DNA of 64,000 bases from positions 782,487-846,486 of the forward strand of contig NZ_PZYY01000001.1 in assembly GCF_003047265.1 (NCBI RefSeq). The letters run 5' to 3'. Shown piece by piece: positions 54,118-62,695 of the stretch (position 1 is its first letter; each line of letters starts with the position of its first letter). This DNA is from Nocardioides terrigena. GTDB lineage: Bacteria > Actinomycetota > Actinomycetes > Propionibacteriales > Nocardioidaceae. A model generated the notes under the pieces. It saw nothing but the letters and a program-made list of their open reading frames with translations, was not told the DNA's origin and ran no database searches. A program made the translations under genes and the position numbers.

Positions 54118-54903
54118 TCAGTCCTCGGGCTGCAGGTGCGGATTGTCGGCACTCAGGAAGCCGTGCTCCTCCAGGATGTCCTGCCCGTCCTCGCTGAGCA
54201 CGAAGTCGATGAACGCCTGACCCTCCTCGGGGGCGGTGGCCCCGGTGAGGAGGGAGATGCCGTAGAAGCCGACCCGGTCCTCGGCGCCGGGCAGCTCGAC
54301 CACGTCGACGTCGTCCTCGACGGACAGTGCGTCGGTGGCGTACACGAGCCCCGCCTCGGCCGAGCCGTCGAGCACCAGCTGCAGTGTGGTCGCGGCGTCG
54401 ATGCCGACCACAGGTTGAACCTCCTGTCCGCGCGTCAGGAGTGCTGCCTGTGCGAGACGACCGCAGGGGGCATTGATGTCACAGATGGCGACACGGACCC
54501 CGTCGAGGTCCTCGACGCCCTGGACGCCGGCGGGGTTGCCCTCAGGCACGACGAGCACCAACCGGTTCTGTGTGAAGACCAATGGCTCGCCGACCAGCAC
54601 CGGACTCGCGTACGAGAGGGCGACCCCGTCTGCCACGGCGAGGACGTCCGGGGTTGCGCCCGCACTGAGCTCGGCCACCAAAGGGCTCGAGGACCCGAAC
54701 GTGAAGTCCACGGCGACGTCCTCCTCGTCCTCGAAGGCGACCGCGATCTCGGGGAAGGCGTGCCGCAGCGACGAGGCGGCGTACACCTCGATCGTCTTCT
54801 CCGGCCCGGAGACCGAGCGCACCACGGCGACGACGGTCACGATGATGGCGACGAGGGCGACGGCCAGGCCGGCCACGAGCACGGCCCTGGAGGGTCGCCT
54901 CAC
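54118..54903 (-). CDS. second ModA-like binding protein without lipobox
   Basis: 261 residues, GTG start overlapping the TOBE regulator stop. It has the same blocks as the next gene (IEVYAASSLRHAFPEIAVAFE, FTFGSSSPLVAELSAGATPDVLAVAD, VAICDINAPCGRLAQAALL, GLVYATDALSV) but its N terminus is an uncleaved-looking anchor (VLVAGLAVALVAIIVTVVAVVRSV) with no Cys. Either a membrane-anchored duplicate or a protein for a related oxyanion such as tungstate. Confidence 0.82.
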   Translation of the reverse strand: MRRPSRAVLVAGLAVALVAIIVTVVAVVRSVSGPEKTIEVYAASSLRHAFPEIAVAFEDEEDVAVDFTFGSSSPLVAELSAGATPDVLAVADGVALSYASPVLVGEPLVFTQNRLVLVVPEGNPAGVQGVEDLDGVRVAICDINAPCGRLAQAALLTRGQEVQPVVGIDAATTLQLVLDGSAEAGLVYATDALSVEDDVDVVELPGAEDRVGFYGISLLTGATAPEEGQAFIDFVLSEDGQDILEEHGFLSADNPHLQPED

Positions 54904-55301
54904 GGGACCTCCACCACGACGTTGGTCGACTTGACGGACGCGACCGCGCGCACGCCGGCCTCGAGGCCGAGCTCGTCGGCGGCGTCGGCGCTCATGAGCG
55001 AGACCATCCGGTGCGAACCGCAGACCATCTCCACCTGCGCCATCACCCGGTCCTTCTTGACCCGGGTGACGATGCCACCGAGCCGGTTGCGCGCGCTCAC
55101 GGAGCTGGCCCGGGTCTGCTCACGGTCGGGCTCGTCGAGCAGGGACTCGGCCAGGGCGGCGAGGTCGGTGCCCCGGATCGTGGTCGGCGTCCGACCGTCC
55201 CCGGGCACGGCCGGCAGGCGGCCGGCGTCGACCCATCGGCGCAGGGTGTCGTCGCTGACGCCGAGCACCTCGGCGGCCTCGGCGAGGCGGTAGGTCGTCA
55301 T
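54900..55301 (-). CDS. HTH (MerR/excisionase-like) plus TOBE regulator, ModE-like role
   Basis: 133 residues from ATG 55301. Residues 1-50 are a helix-turn-helix (TYRLAEAAEVLGVSDDTLRRWVDAGRLPAVPGDGRTPTTIR); residues 66-133 are a molybdate-binding TOBE/Mop domain (SARNRLGGIVTRVKKDRVMAQVEMVCGSHRMVSLMSADAADELGLEAG). First gene of the mod unit, overlapping the next. Probably a molybdate-responsive regulator; it is not a true ModE, which has a different HTH and two TOBE copies. Confidence 0.88.
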   Translation of the reverse strand: MTTYRLAEAAEVLGVSDDTLRRWVDAGRLPAVPGDGRTPTTIRGTDLAALAESLLDEPDREQTRASSVSARNRLGGIVTRVKKDRVMAQVEMVCGSHRMVSLMSADAADELGLEAGVRAVASVKSTNVVVEVP

Positions 55302-55387
55302 GGGGGGATTGTCTCCCATGGGTCCCGGCGGGCCGACCGCCACCGGGTGGATGCGCTGCCGCTGGGGTCGTGCGGGAGGATCGGGGG

Positions 55388-56023
55388 GTGAGCGAAGCCG
55401 GCGTCAACCCACCCAGTGCCCCCGGACCCAGCGCCCCCGGACCCAGTGCCCCCGGAGCCAGTGACTCCGCAGCGGGCGGCCCGCCGCCCGGGGGTGCGCC
55501 GTCGCGCCACCAGCGCTCGATGGCCGGGATGATCGGGGCGATGCTCATCACGCTGCTCGTGATCCTCGGCTTCGTGGCCCTGCGCGGCTTCACGCGCGAC
55601 CAGGTCGAGACCGAGGTCCCGCCGGTCGACTACCTCGACGCGGTCGGCGCGGCCGCCGACGCGGGGCTGGCCCTCGCCCACCCGCGCGAGCTCCCCGCGG
55701 GCTGGCGCGCCACCAGCGTCGACCTGACCCGGGACGAGTCGCCCGAGTGGACCATGGGGATGCTGACCGACGACGGCCGCTTCGTGGGCATCCGGCAGGA
55801 GGAGGAGTCGGCCGACGACATGGTGGTGGTGGCGCTCGACGAGGACGCGGTCGAGGGCGACGAGGTGACCGTGCCCAGCGACCTGGCCGACACCTGGACC
55901 ACGTGGAGCGACGACGGCGGGGACACGGGGTACGCCGCGGAACTCGGTGACGAGACGGTGCTCGTCTACGGCTCGGCCCCGGCCGAGGACCTCGAAGAGG
56001 TCATCGCGCTCCTGCAGCGCTGA
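55388..56023 (+). CDS. DUF4245 membrane protein
   Basis: 211 residues from GTG 55388. The N-terminal 40 residues are Pro/Gly/Ser-rich, with PSAPG repeated; one helix (MAGMIGAMLITLLVILGFVAL, about 46-66) follows, then the DUF4245 domain (PVDYLDAVGAAADAGLALAHPRELPAGWRATSVDLT...). Found in many actinobacteria next to xseAB, glpX and fumarase genes; function unknown. It lies seven bases from the convergent xseB. Confidence 0.85.
   Translation: MSEAGVNPPSAPGPSAPGPSAPGASDSAAGGPPPGGAPSRHQRSMAGMIGAMLITLLVILGFVALRGFTRDQVETEVPPVDYLDAVGAAADAGLALAHPRELPAGWRATSVDLTRDESPEWTMGMLTDDGRFVGIRQEEESADDMVVVALDEDAVEGDEVTVPSDLADTWTTWSDDGGDTGYAAELGDETVLVYGSAPAEDLEEVIALLQR
55412..55456 (+). repeat. 15-bp tandem repeat in the DUF4245 gene
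   Basis: Three in-frame copies of CCCAG(T/C)GCCCCCGGA at 55412, 55427 and 55442, encoding PSAPG each. The second copy differs at one base. Copy number may vary between strains by slippage. Confidence 0.85.
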
Positions 56024-56029
56024 CGCGGC

Positions 56030-56251
56030 CTACGCGGTCGTGTCGCTGCCCTCGATGACCGCGTCGAGGCGCTGGCGGGCACCGTCGAGCCACGCCTGGC
56101 ACACCTGGGCGAGCCGCTCGCCGCGCTCCCACAGCGCCAGGGACTCCTCGAGCGTGGTGCCGCCGGCCTCGAGCGTGCGCACGACCTCGATGAGCTCCTC
56201 GCGGGCGGCCTCGTAGGTCGGGGTGTCCTGCTCGGCGGGGGAGTCAGTCAT
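56030..56251 (-). CDS. xseB: exodeoxyribonuclease VII small subunit
   Basis: 73 residues from the ATG at 56249-56251. The XseB motif [51 protein letters not shown] covers most of it. Partner of XseA in single-strand-directed DNA degradation. The ATG overlaps the xseA stop by 8 bp. Confidence 0.92.
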   Translation of the reverse strand: MTDSPAEQDTPTYEAAREELIEVVRTLEAGGTTLEESLALWERGERLAQVCQAWLDGARQRLDAVIEGSDTTA

Positions 56252-57560
56252 CGGGAGTTCCTTCGCTGCTGGTGTCGGTGCTCGCGTCATCGCTGGTCTC
56301 GCTGCTCGTGTCGGCGCTGTTGTCGGCGGTGCGCGGGTCGCGCTCGGTCCCGGTCGTGGTGGCCAGCACCCGGCCGTCCGCCACGCGGATGCTCACGGCC
56401 GCGCCGACGGAGGTCGCGGCGACCGAGGTGACGACGTGGCCGTCGGCGTCCTGGAGCACGGCGTACCCACGCTGGAGGGTGGCCAGCGGAGAGAGCGCCC
56501 GGGCCCGGGCGCGCTGGTGCCCGATGTCGTCGGCCGCCCGGTCGAGCCGGTGCCCGAGGGTGCGCCGGGCCCGCTCGAGGAGCTGGTCGACCTCGTCGGC
56601 GCGGGCGCCGAGCAGCGTGCGCGGGTCGGCCATGACGGGCCGCGAGCGGAGCTGGTCGAGGCGCTCCTGCTCCCGGTCGATGATCCGGGACGTGACGGAG
56701 CGGACGCGGTCACGGGCCCAGGTGACCCCGGCCAGCTCCTCGGCCATGTCGGGGACGAGCAGCTTGGCCGCGTCGGTGGGGGTCGAGGCGCGCACGTCGG
56801 CGGCGAGGTCGAGGAGGGGAGCGTCCTGCTCGTGGCCGATCGCCGACACGACGGGGGTGCGAGCGCGGTGGACCGCGCGCAGGAGGGCCTCGTCGGAGAA
56901 CGGCAGCAGGTCCTCGACCGAGCCGCCGCCCCGGGCGATGACGATCACGTCGACGCTGGGGTCGGCGTCGAGACGCTCCAGCGCCTCGATCACCTCGCTC
57001 GCCGACCGAGGGCCCTGCATCGCGGCGTACGCCGTGACGATGTCGACCGCCGCCCACCGCCGTCGGGCGTTGTCGACGACGTCGCGCTCGGCGGCGCTGC
57101 CGGGGGCGGTGACCAGCCCGACGCGGCCGGGCAGGAAGGGGAGGTCCCGCTTGAGCTCGGGGGCGAAGAGTCCCTCGGCGGCCAGCAGCTGGCGACGTCG
57201 CTCGATGCGGGCGAGCAGCTCGCCCAGGCCGACCATCCGGATGTCGCGCGCGTAGAGCGAGAAGCTGCCGCGGTTGGCGTAGAAGGACGGCCTCGCGTGC
57301 ACGACCACGCCGGCGCCCTCGACGAGCGGCGGGTTGAGCGAGTCGAAGAGGGTGCGCTGGCAGGTGAGCGTCACCGAGATGTCGGCGATGGGATCGCGCA
57401 GGGTCATGAAGACCGTGTTGACGCCCGGGCGGCGGTTGACCTGGGCGATCTGTCCCTCCACCCAGACGGCCCCGAGGCGGTCGATCCACTGGCTGACGGC
57501 GTTGGCCACGGCACGCACGGGTGCCGGTGACTCGAGCGTCGCGTCGCGGAGGGTGGCCAC
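56244..57560 (-). CDS. xseA: exodeoxyribonuclease VII large subunit
   Basis: 438 residues. An N-terminal OB-fold ([25 protein letters not shown], about 32-60), then the catalytic core with [21 protein letters not shown] near 145, [25 protein letters not shown] near 208, [26 protein letters not shown] near 245, a helical middle, and a charged C-terminal tail rich in Asp/Ser/Thr. Standard length. Confidence 0.94.
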   Translation of the reverse strand: MATLRDATLESPAPVRAVANAVSQWIDRLGAVWVEGQIAQVNRRPGVNTVFMTLRDPIADISVTLTCQRTLFDSLNPPLVEGAGVVVHARPSFYANRGSFSLYARDIRMVGLGELLARIERRRQLLAAEGLFAPELKRDLPFLPGRVGLVTAPGSAAERDVVDNARRRWAAVDIVTAYAAMQGPRSASEVIEALERLDADPSVDVIVIARGGGSVEDLLPFSDEALLRAVHRARTPVVSAIGHEQDAPLLDLAADVRASTPTDAAKLLVPDMAEELAGVTWARDRVRSVTSRIIDREQERLDQLRSRPVMADPRTLLGARADEVDQLLERARRTLGHRLDRAADDIGHQRARARALSPLATLQRGYAVLQDADGHVVTSVAATSVGAAVSIRVADGRVLATTTGTERDPRTADNSADTSSETSDDASTDTSSEGTPDD

Positions 57561-57623
57561 GCAGTGACCCTAGGCGACGGCGCCGACAGTGCGACCTGCA
57601 CACGCGGCTCCTAGACTCGCGCC

Positions 57624-58625
57624 ATGAGCACCGACCTCGGCCTGCCCCCGGTCCTCGACCCCGAGGCCGCCAAGAACGTCCTGCTGGCTGCGCCGCGCGG
57701 ATACTGCGCCGGCGTCGACCGCGCGGTCATCACCGTGGAGAAGGCCCTGGACCTGTACGGCGCCCCGGTCTACGTCCGCAAGCAGATCGTGCACAACAAG
57801 CACGTGGTCGCCGACCTGGAGTCACGCGGGGCGATCTTCGTCGAGGAGCTCACCGAGGTCCCCGAGGGTCGGACCGTGGTGTTCTCCGCCCACGGCGTCT
57901 CCCCGGCGGTGCATGCCGAGGCGCAGGAGCGGGGGCTCAAGACCATCGACGCCACGTGCCCGCTGGTGACCAAGGTCCACCACGAGGCCAAGCGCTTCGC
58001 CGGCGACGACTACGACATCCTCCTCATCGGTCACGAGGGCCACGAGGAGGTCGAGGGCACGGCCGGCGAGGCGCCGGAGCACATCCAGCTCGTCCAGTCG
58101 CCCGCGGACGTGGCCCACATCGAGGTGCGCGACCCGGCCAAGGTCGCCTGGCTCTCCCAGACCACGCTGTCGGTCGACGAGACCCTCGAGACCGTCGCCG
58201 CGATCCGGGAGAAGTTCCCGCTGCTGCTCGACCCGCCCAGCGACGACATCTGCTACGCCACCCAGAACCGCCAGCTCGCGGTCAAGGAGATCGCCCAGGA
58301 AGCGGACCTGCTCATCGTGGTCGGCTCCGGCAACTCCTCCAACTCGGTGCGGCTCGTCGAGGTCGCGCTCGAGGCCGGTGCCAAGGCGTCCTACCGCGTG
58401 GACGACGCCTCGGAGATCGACGAGGCCTGGCTCGAGGGCGTGGACACCGTCTCGGTGACCTCCGGCGCCTCGGTGCCCGAGGCGCTCGTCGACGGTGTGC
58501 TGGCGTACCTGTCCGAGCGTGGCTATCCCGCGGCCCGGGCCGTCCACACGGCCGAGGAGTCGCTCATCTTCGCCCTCCCGCCCGAGCTGCGCCGCGACAT
58601 GCGCGCGGCCCAGGCGCAGGGCTGA
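57624..58625 (+). CDS. ispH: 4-hydroxy-3-methylbut-2-enyl diphosphate reductase
   Basis: 333 residues. The last step of the MEP pathway, forming IPP and DMAPP with a [4Fe-4S] cluster. The three cluster cysteines are in [12 protein letters not shown] near 29, [11 protein letters not shown] near 115 and [11 protein letters not shown] near 210; [10 protein letters not shown] and [17 protein letters not shown] are also typical. ATG 57624. It probably feeds the isoprenyl transferase and other prenyl enzymes. Divergent from xseA. Confidence 0.96.
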   Translation: MSTDLGLPPVLDPEAAKNVLLAAPRGYCAGVDRAVITVEKALDLYGAPVYVRKQIVHNKHVVADLESRGAIFVEELTEVPEGRTVVFSAHGVSPAVHAEAQERGLKTIDATCPLVTKVHHEAKRFAGDDYDILLIGHEGHEEVEGTAGEAPEHIQLVQSPADVAHIEVRDPAKVAWLSQTTLSVDETLETVAAIREKFPLLLDPPSDDICYATQNRQLAVKEIAQEADLLIVVGSGNSSNSVRLVEVALEAGAKASYRVDDASEIDEAWLEGVDTVSVTSGASVPEALVDGVLAYLSERGYPAARAVHTAEESLIFALPPELRRDMRAAQAQG

Positions 58626-58644
58626 CGGGGAAGGGCTGGGGCAC

Positions 58645-59268
58645 GTGGCGCGCTACCTCGACATCCACCCCGACAACCCGCAGCCGCGCCTGGTCACTCA
58701 GGTGGTCGAGGCGCTGCGGGACGACCAGCTGATCGCCTATCCGACCGACTCCGGCTACGCGCTCGGTGCGAGGCTCGGCAACCGGGAGGGACGCGACCGG
58801 ATCCTGCGGATCCGCGACCTCGACGAGCGCCACCACTTCACGCTGATGTGCAAGGACTTCGCCCAGCTCGGTCAGTTCGTGCACGTCGACAACGCGGCGT
58901 TCCGGGCGATCAAGGCGGCCACGCCTGGCCCGTACACCTTCATCCTGCCGGCCACCGGCGAGGTGCCCAAGCGGCTGATGCACCCCAAGAAGCGCACCGT
59001 CGGCGTCCGGATCCCCGACCACGTGCTGGTCTGCGCGATCCTCGAGGAGCTCGGCGAGCCGATCCTGACCAGCACGCTGATCCTCCCCGGCGAGGAGGAG
59101 GCGCGCACCATGGGCTGGGAGATCAAGGAGGACCTCGACCACGTCGTCGACATCGTGATCGAGGCCGGCGAGACGTCGGCGCAGCCCACGACCGTGATCG
59201 ACTGGTCCGAGGGTGCGCCCGAGGTCATCCGGCACGGCGCCGGGGACGCCACCCGCTTCGAGGTCTGA
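58645..59268 (+). CDS. YrdC/Sua5/YciO-family protein
   Basis: 207 residues from GTG 58645, 19 bp after ispH. The YrdC fold is visible: LIAYPTDSGYALGARLGNREGRDRILRIRDLDERHHFTLMCKDF, ATPGPYTFILPATGEVPKRL and KKRTVGVRIPDHVLVCAILEELGEPILTSTL. The family includes threonylcarbamoyl-AMP synthase for tRNA t6A; this sequence is closer to the YciO branch, whose role is less clear. A core tsaC is usually elsewhere, so the function is open. Confidence 0.85.
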   Translation: MARYLDIHPDNPQPRLVTQVVEALRDDQLIAYPTDSGYALGARLGNREGRDRILRIRDLDERHHFTLMCKDFAQLGQFVHVDNAAFRAIKAATPGPYTFILPATGEVPKRLMHPKKRTVGVRIPDHVLVCAILEELGEPILTSTLILPGEEEARTMGWEIKEDLDHVVDIVIEAGETSAQPTTVIDWSEGAPEVIRHGAGDATRFEV

Positions 59269-59308
59269 GCCGGGCGTCGGACTAGGCGCCCGACCGGCGC
59301 GGGCGGCG

Positions 59309-61246
59309 TCAGCGCAGGAACTGCTCGAGCAGCGGCCCCGCCGTCCGCGAACCCGAGACCCCGGTCTCCACGAAGACCGCGACGGCGAGGTCGCCCTGCG
59401 TCGCGATCATCCAGGTGTGCGTCGGCAGCGAGCCCGACGGGTCCGGAGTGCCGTACTCGGCGGTGCCCGTCTTGGCTCCGACCTCGCCGGGCAGTCCGGC
59501 CAGGAAGCTGCCCGAGCCCTCGGTCACCACGGCCCGCATCAGCCCCCGGAGCTGCTCGGCCTCCCGGGGAGCGAGCGGAGTCGGTTCGGCGCCGGCCGGG
59601 ACCTCGTGGTCGAGCACGAGGCGCGGGGTGACCGTCGCGCCGGCGCGCACGGACGCGGCGACGGCGGCCATGGCCATCGGTGAGGCCAGCACCGTGCCCT
59701 GCCCGATCAGGTCGGCGGCCTTGCCGGTCTCGCTCTCGGGCGGGGGCACCTGCCCGAAGTACGCCGGGAAGCCGAGGTCGCGGTCGATCCCGAGGCCCAG
59801 CGACCCGGCCGCCTCGGCGAGGTCGCCGTCCTCGAGCCGCCCGCGCTCGGAGATGAAGGCGGTGTTGCACGAGTTGGCGACGGCCTGCCGCAAGGTGATC
59901 CGGCCGATGCCCGAGGCGGGGTAGTCGTCGTAGTTCTTGAAGGTCTTGCCGTCGACCACGGTGGTCGCGTCGCACGCGACCGGTGACTCGGGGGTGAGCC
60001 CAGCCCGCAGGAGTGCCAGCGAGCTCACCACCTTGAAGGTCGATCCGGGGGCGTACTGCCCGAAGGTCGCGGCGTTGAGGCCGTTGTTGCCGGGCCCGTT
60101 GGCCGCCGCGAGGACGTCGCCGCTGGAGGGACGGATCGCGACGAGGGCACTCACCGGCCCGGTGCCGGCCAGGGCCTGCTCGGCCTTCTGCTGGAGAGCC
60201 GGGTCGAGGGAGAGGCGCAGCGGCTGGCCCGCGGTCGGCGCCTGCTCGAAGAGCGTGCGGTCGGCCTCGCCCCCGGTGGCGCTGACCCGGACGCCGGGGG
60301 TGCCGCGCAGCTGGTCGTCGTACCTGGCCTGGAGCCCGGACAGGCCGACAACGTCGCCGGGGACGATCGCGCCGTCCGAGCCCTCGACGACCTCCTGGGT
60401 GGCCTCGCCGACGGTGCCGAGGATCGGCGCGGCGAACTCGCGCGTGGGCGCCAGCGGCACCGTGTCGTCGAGGCGGACGGCGCCCGGGATGTCGCCGTAC
60501 GCGGGGGACAGGGTTGTCGCCGCGTCCTCCGCGCGCAGGACGAGTGCCTCCACGAAGGCCTTCTCACCGGCGGCCTCGACCCGGGCGACGTAGTCGGCGA
60601 CGCCGAGGTCGAGCTCGCGGGCGATCGAGCGTGCCGACGCCGTCCACTCGCCGGGCTCGGCCTGCGTCTTGTCGAGCCCGAGTCGTACGACGGGGCGCGG
60701 GCCGACGATCGTGACGTCACCGGCGCCGAGCACCTGCCCGCGCTCAGGGGTGAGGCTGTCGATCACGAGTGCCTCGCCATCGGCGAGGTCGGGGGCGACC
60801 AGCGCGGGGGTCCAGGAGACCTGCCAGGTGTCCTCGAACCAGCTCGCCTCGACGGGCGTCTCGTAGCTCCACTCCGCCCCGTCGAGCTGCCACGACCAGG
60901 TGAGGGTCGCTGACGCCGTGTCGTCCTCGGTGGTCACCTCGCCGGCGTCCACTGTGACGGCCTGGTCCTCCGGAACGACGGCCCAGATGGCGGCGAGCTG
61001 ATCGGTCGCGGTCGGGTCGTCGAGGGGTACGCCGCCCAGGTCCCGGGCCGCGAGTCCGGTGGCGAGCGCGTCGAAGGTCCCGTCGGCGGGCTCGCCCCCC
61101 TGGCACGCGGCGAGCGGCAGGAGGAGCAACGCGACCGCTAGCAAGGCGCCGCGCTCGGGTCGTCGAGCGGTGGCCCGTGGTGTGGTGGGTCGTCGTGCCG
61201 TGGGGGCCGTGGTCGGTCGACGCAGGTGTGGTCGGCGCATGGTCAT
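59309..61246 (-). CDS. penicillin-binding transpeptidase lipoprotein
   Basis: 645 residues. Lipobox LPLAACQGG near 48, then an NTF2-like (MecA N-terminal type) domain (about 55-150), a dimerisation region, and the transpeptidase: SxxK in GSTFKVVSSLALL near 402, SxN in VANSCNTAF near 459, KTG in GAKTGTAEYG near 591. Full class B length. Makes peptide cross-links in the cell wall. The N-terminal MecA-like domain is common in actinobacterial PBPs of low beta-lactam affinity. The ATG at 61240 is a possible alternative. Confidence 0.92.
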   Translation of the reverse strand: MTMRRPHLRRPTTAPTARRPTTPRATARRPERGALLAVALLLLPLAACQGGEPADGTFDALATGLAARDLGGVPLDDPTATDQLAAIWAVVPEDQAVTVDAGEVTTEDDTASATLTWSWQLDGAEWSYETPVEASWFEDTWQVSWTPALVAPDLADGEALVIDSLTPERGQVLGAGDVTIVGPRPVVRLGLDKTQAEPGEWTASARSIARELDLGVADYVARVEAAGEKAFVEALVLRAEDAATTLSPAYGDIPGAVRLDDTVPLAPTREFAAPILGTVGEATQEVVEGSDGAIVPGDVVGLSGLQARYDDQLRGTPGVRVSATGGEADRTLFEQAPTAGQPLRLSLDPALQQKAEQALAGTGPVSALVAIRPSSGDVLAAANGPGNNGLNAATFGQYAPGSTFKVVSSLALLRAGLTPESPVACDATTVVDGKTFKNYDDYPASGIGRITLRQAVANSCNTAFISERGRLEDGDLAEAAGSLGLGIDRDLGFPAYFGQVPPPESETGKAADLIGQGTVLASPMAMAAVAASVRAGATVTPRLVLDHEVPAGAEPTPLAPREAEQLRGLMRAVVTEGSGSFLAGLPGEVGAKTGTAEYGTPDPSGSLPTHTWMIATQGDLAVAVFVETGVSGSRTAGPLLEQFLR

Positions 61247-61276
61247 GATCGTGCCAAAGGTGCGGCGTCGGGCCGG

Positions 61277-61705
61277 TCAGTCCTCGACCCGCGCGTCGCG
61301 GGCGAGGGTGCGTCGACGCAGGGCCAGGGTGCCGAGGCACAGGACGTAACCGGCGACGAGCGCGGTGCTGTGGTGGGCCAGGCCGGAGAGCACCGCCTGG
61401 GGTACACCGTCACCGGCGTCGGCCACGGTGGCCGGAGCGACCGAGCCGAGCAGGGTGAAGATCGCGACCATGATCAGTGGGGGCAGTACGCCGACGGCGA
61501 AGAAGTCGCGAGGTTGCACGACCACGGCCAGACCGAGGCAGATCACCACGAAGCACAGGTCGAAGAACAGGCTCAGCTCACCCACCAGCAGCAGGTTGAT
61601 GACCACGACGGTGAGCGCGACGGCCACGCCGAGCACCACGGCCTGCCGGCCCGGCTCGACACCCTCGGTCCACCACGAGCCCGGCTGGGCCCTCGTCTGG
61701 CTCAC
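61277..61705 (-). CDS. DUF6542 membrane protein
   Basis: 142 residues from GTG 61705. About four helices (AVVLGVAVALTVVVINLLLVG, LFFDLCFVVICLGLAVVVQ, FFAVGVLPPLIMVAIFTLLG, HHSTALVAGYVLCLGTLALR). This matches the small actinobacterial DUF6542 proteins in layout. Function unknown. The upstream in-frame extension is GC-rich noise. Confidence 0.75.
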   Translation of the reverse strand: MSQTRAQPGSWWTEGVEPGRQAVVLGVAVALTVVVINLLLVGELSLFFDLCFVVICLGLAVVVQPRDFFAVGVLPPLIMVAIFTLLGSVAPATVADAGDGVPQAVLSGLAHHSTALVAGYVLCLGTLALRRRTLARDARVED

Positions 61706-61755
61706 GCGGCCACCGTAGGCCGGGCGTGTCGCCCCGCGGGGTAGCCGCGCCGGGA

Positions 61756-61932
61756 CTACGCCCCGTCCTCGGCGGGCGGTTCGGCAGCCGCATGACGCGC
61801 GTGCAGCCGGTCGCGCACCTCGTCCGGTGTGTAGGCGCGACGCTCGCGCTCCTGCCGGGCCACTGCCGCTCCGCTGACGGCGACCCCCACGACGCCGGCC
61901 AGCCCCAGCCACTTCCACCACGCGTGTGCCAT
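61756..61932 (-). CDS. 58-residue single-pass membrane protein
   Basis: ATG at 61930-61932, TAG at 61756-61758. The product starts MAHAWWKWLGLAGVVGVAVSG and continues with a basic/acidic tail (ARQERERRAYTPDEVRDRLHARHA). One helix, positive-inside C-terminal side. The shape (aromatic start, helix, charged tail) and clean frame support a real gene. The tail YTPDEVRDRL looks structured. Not recognised. Confidence 0.6.
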   Translation of the reverse strand: MAHAWWKWLGLAGVVGVAVSGAAVARQERERRAYTPDEVRDRLHARHAAAEPPAEDGA

Positions 61933-62007
61933 GGGAGCAGGTTAGCGATCCGGCGCACCTCGTGGAGGTCCGACGCCGGGCCCGCGCCGTGGTCCAGACT
62001 GTCGCCC

Positions 62008-62685
62008 ATGCCCGAGCACCTCACCCTCGACGCGGCGGCCGACCTGACCCGGACCGGGGACCTGTGGCTCTTCCGCGGGCGGACGGCCGCCGACCGGGCC
62101 ATCCAGACCCTCACCAATGCGCCGGTCAACCACGTCGGCATGGCCGTGGTCATCGACGACCTGCCGCCCCTCATGTGGCACGCCGAGCTGGGCAAGTCGC
62201 TCCCGGACGTCTGGTCCGGTGGCCACCACCGCGGCGTCCAGCTCCACGACCTGCGGGCGGCCGTCGGCCAGTGGCAGGAGAAGTACGGCCAGCAGGCGTG
62301 GTTGCGGCAGATCAGCCCCGAGGTCGGCGCCGCCGAGGAGGACGCGCTGCTGCGTGCCATCGCCCGCCTCGACGGGGTGTCCTTCCCCCGGACGACCCAG
62401 CTTGCGAAGCGCTGGCTGCGGGGTCGCGACGCCTACGTCGCGCGTCGCAAGCGCGGCGAGAAGGTGCGCCCGGAGGCGGCCTTCTGCGCGGAGGTGGTCG
62501 CGCTGACCATGCAGGAGATGGGGATCGTCTCCGACGACCGGCGGGCCCAGTGGTTCGACCCCGGCACGTTCTGGAGCGGGAGCTTCCTGCCGCTGCTCGA
62601 GCCGTGGTCGTACGGCGTCGAGGTGAAGGTCGGCGACGTGGCCGACGACCACCCGACGCCGAGCAGCCGGCACCGCTGGCGCTGA
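62008..62685 (+). CDS. permuted NlpC/P60-like protein (YiiX/YaeF type)
   Basis: 225 residues from ATG 62008. GDLWLFRGRTAADRAIQTLTNAPVNHVGMAVVIDD near 20-55 supplies a His, and AAFCAEVVALTMQEMGI near 160 supplies a Cys. His before Cys is the order of circularly permuted papain-like peptidases (YiiX/YaeF). No signal peptide. May be a hydrolase or acyltransferase; assigned from motif order only. Confidence 0.68.
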   Translation: MPEHLTLDAAADLTRTGDLWLFRGRTAADRAIQTLTNAPVNHVGMAVVIDDLPPLMWHAELGKSLPDVWSGGHHRGVQLHDLRAAVGQWQEKYGQQAWLRQISPEVGAAEEDALLRAIARLDGVSFPRTTQLAKRWLRGRDAYVARRKRGEKVRPEAAFCAEVVALTMQEMGIVSDDRRAQWFDPGTFWSGSFLPLLEPWSYGVEVKVGDVADDHPTPSSRHRWR

Positions 62686-62695
62686 GGCAGCCGGC

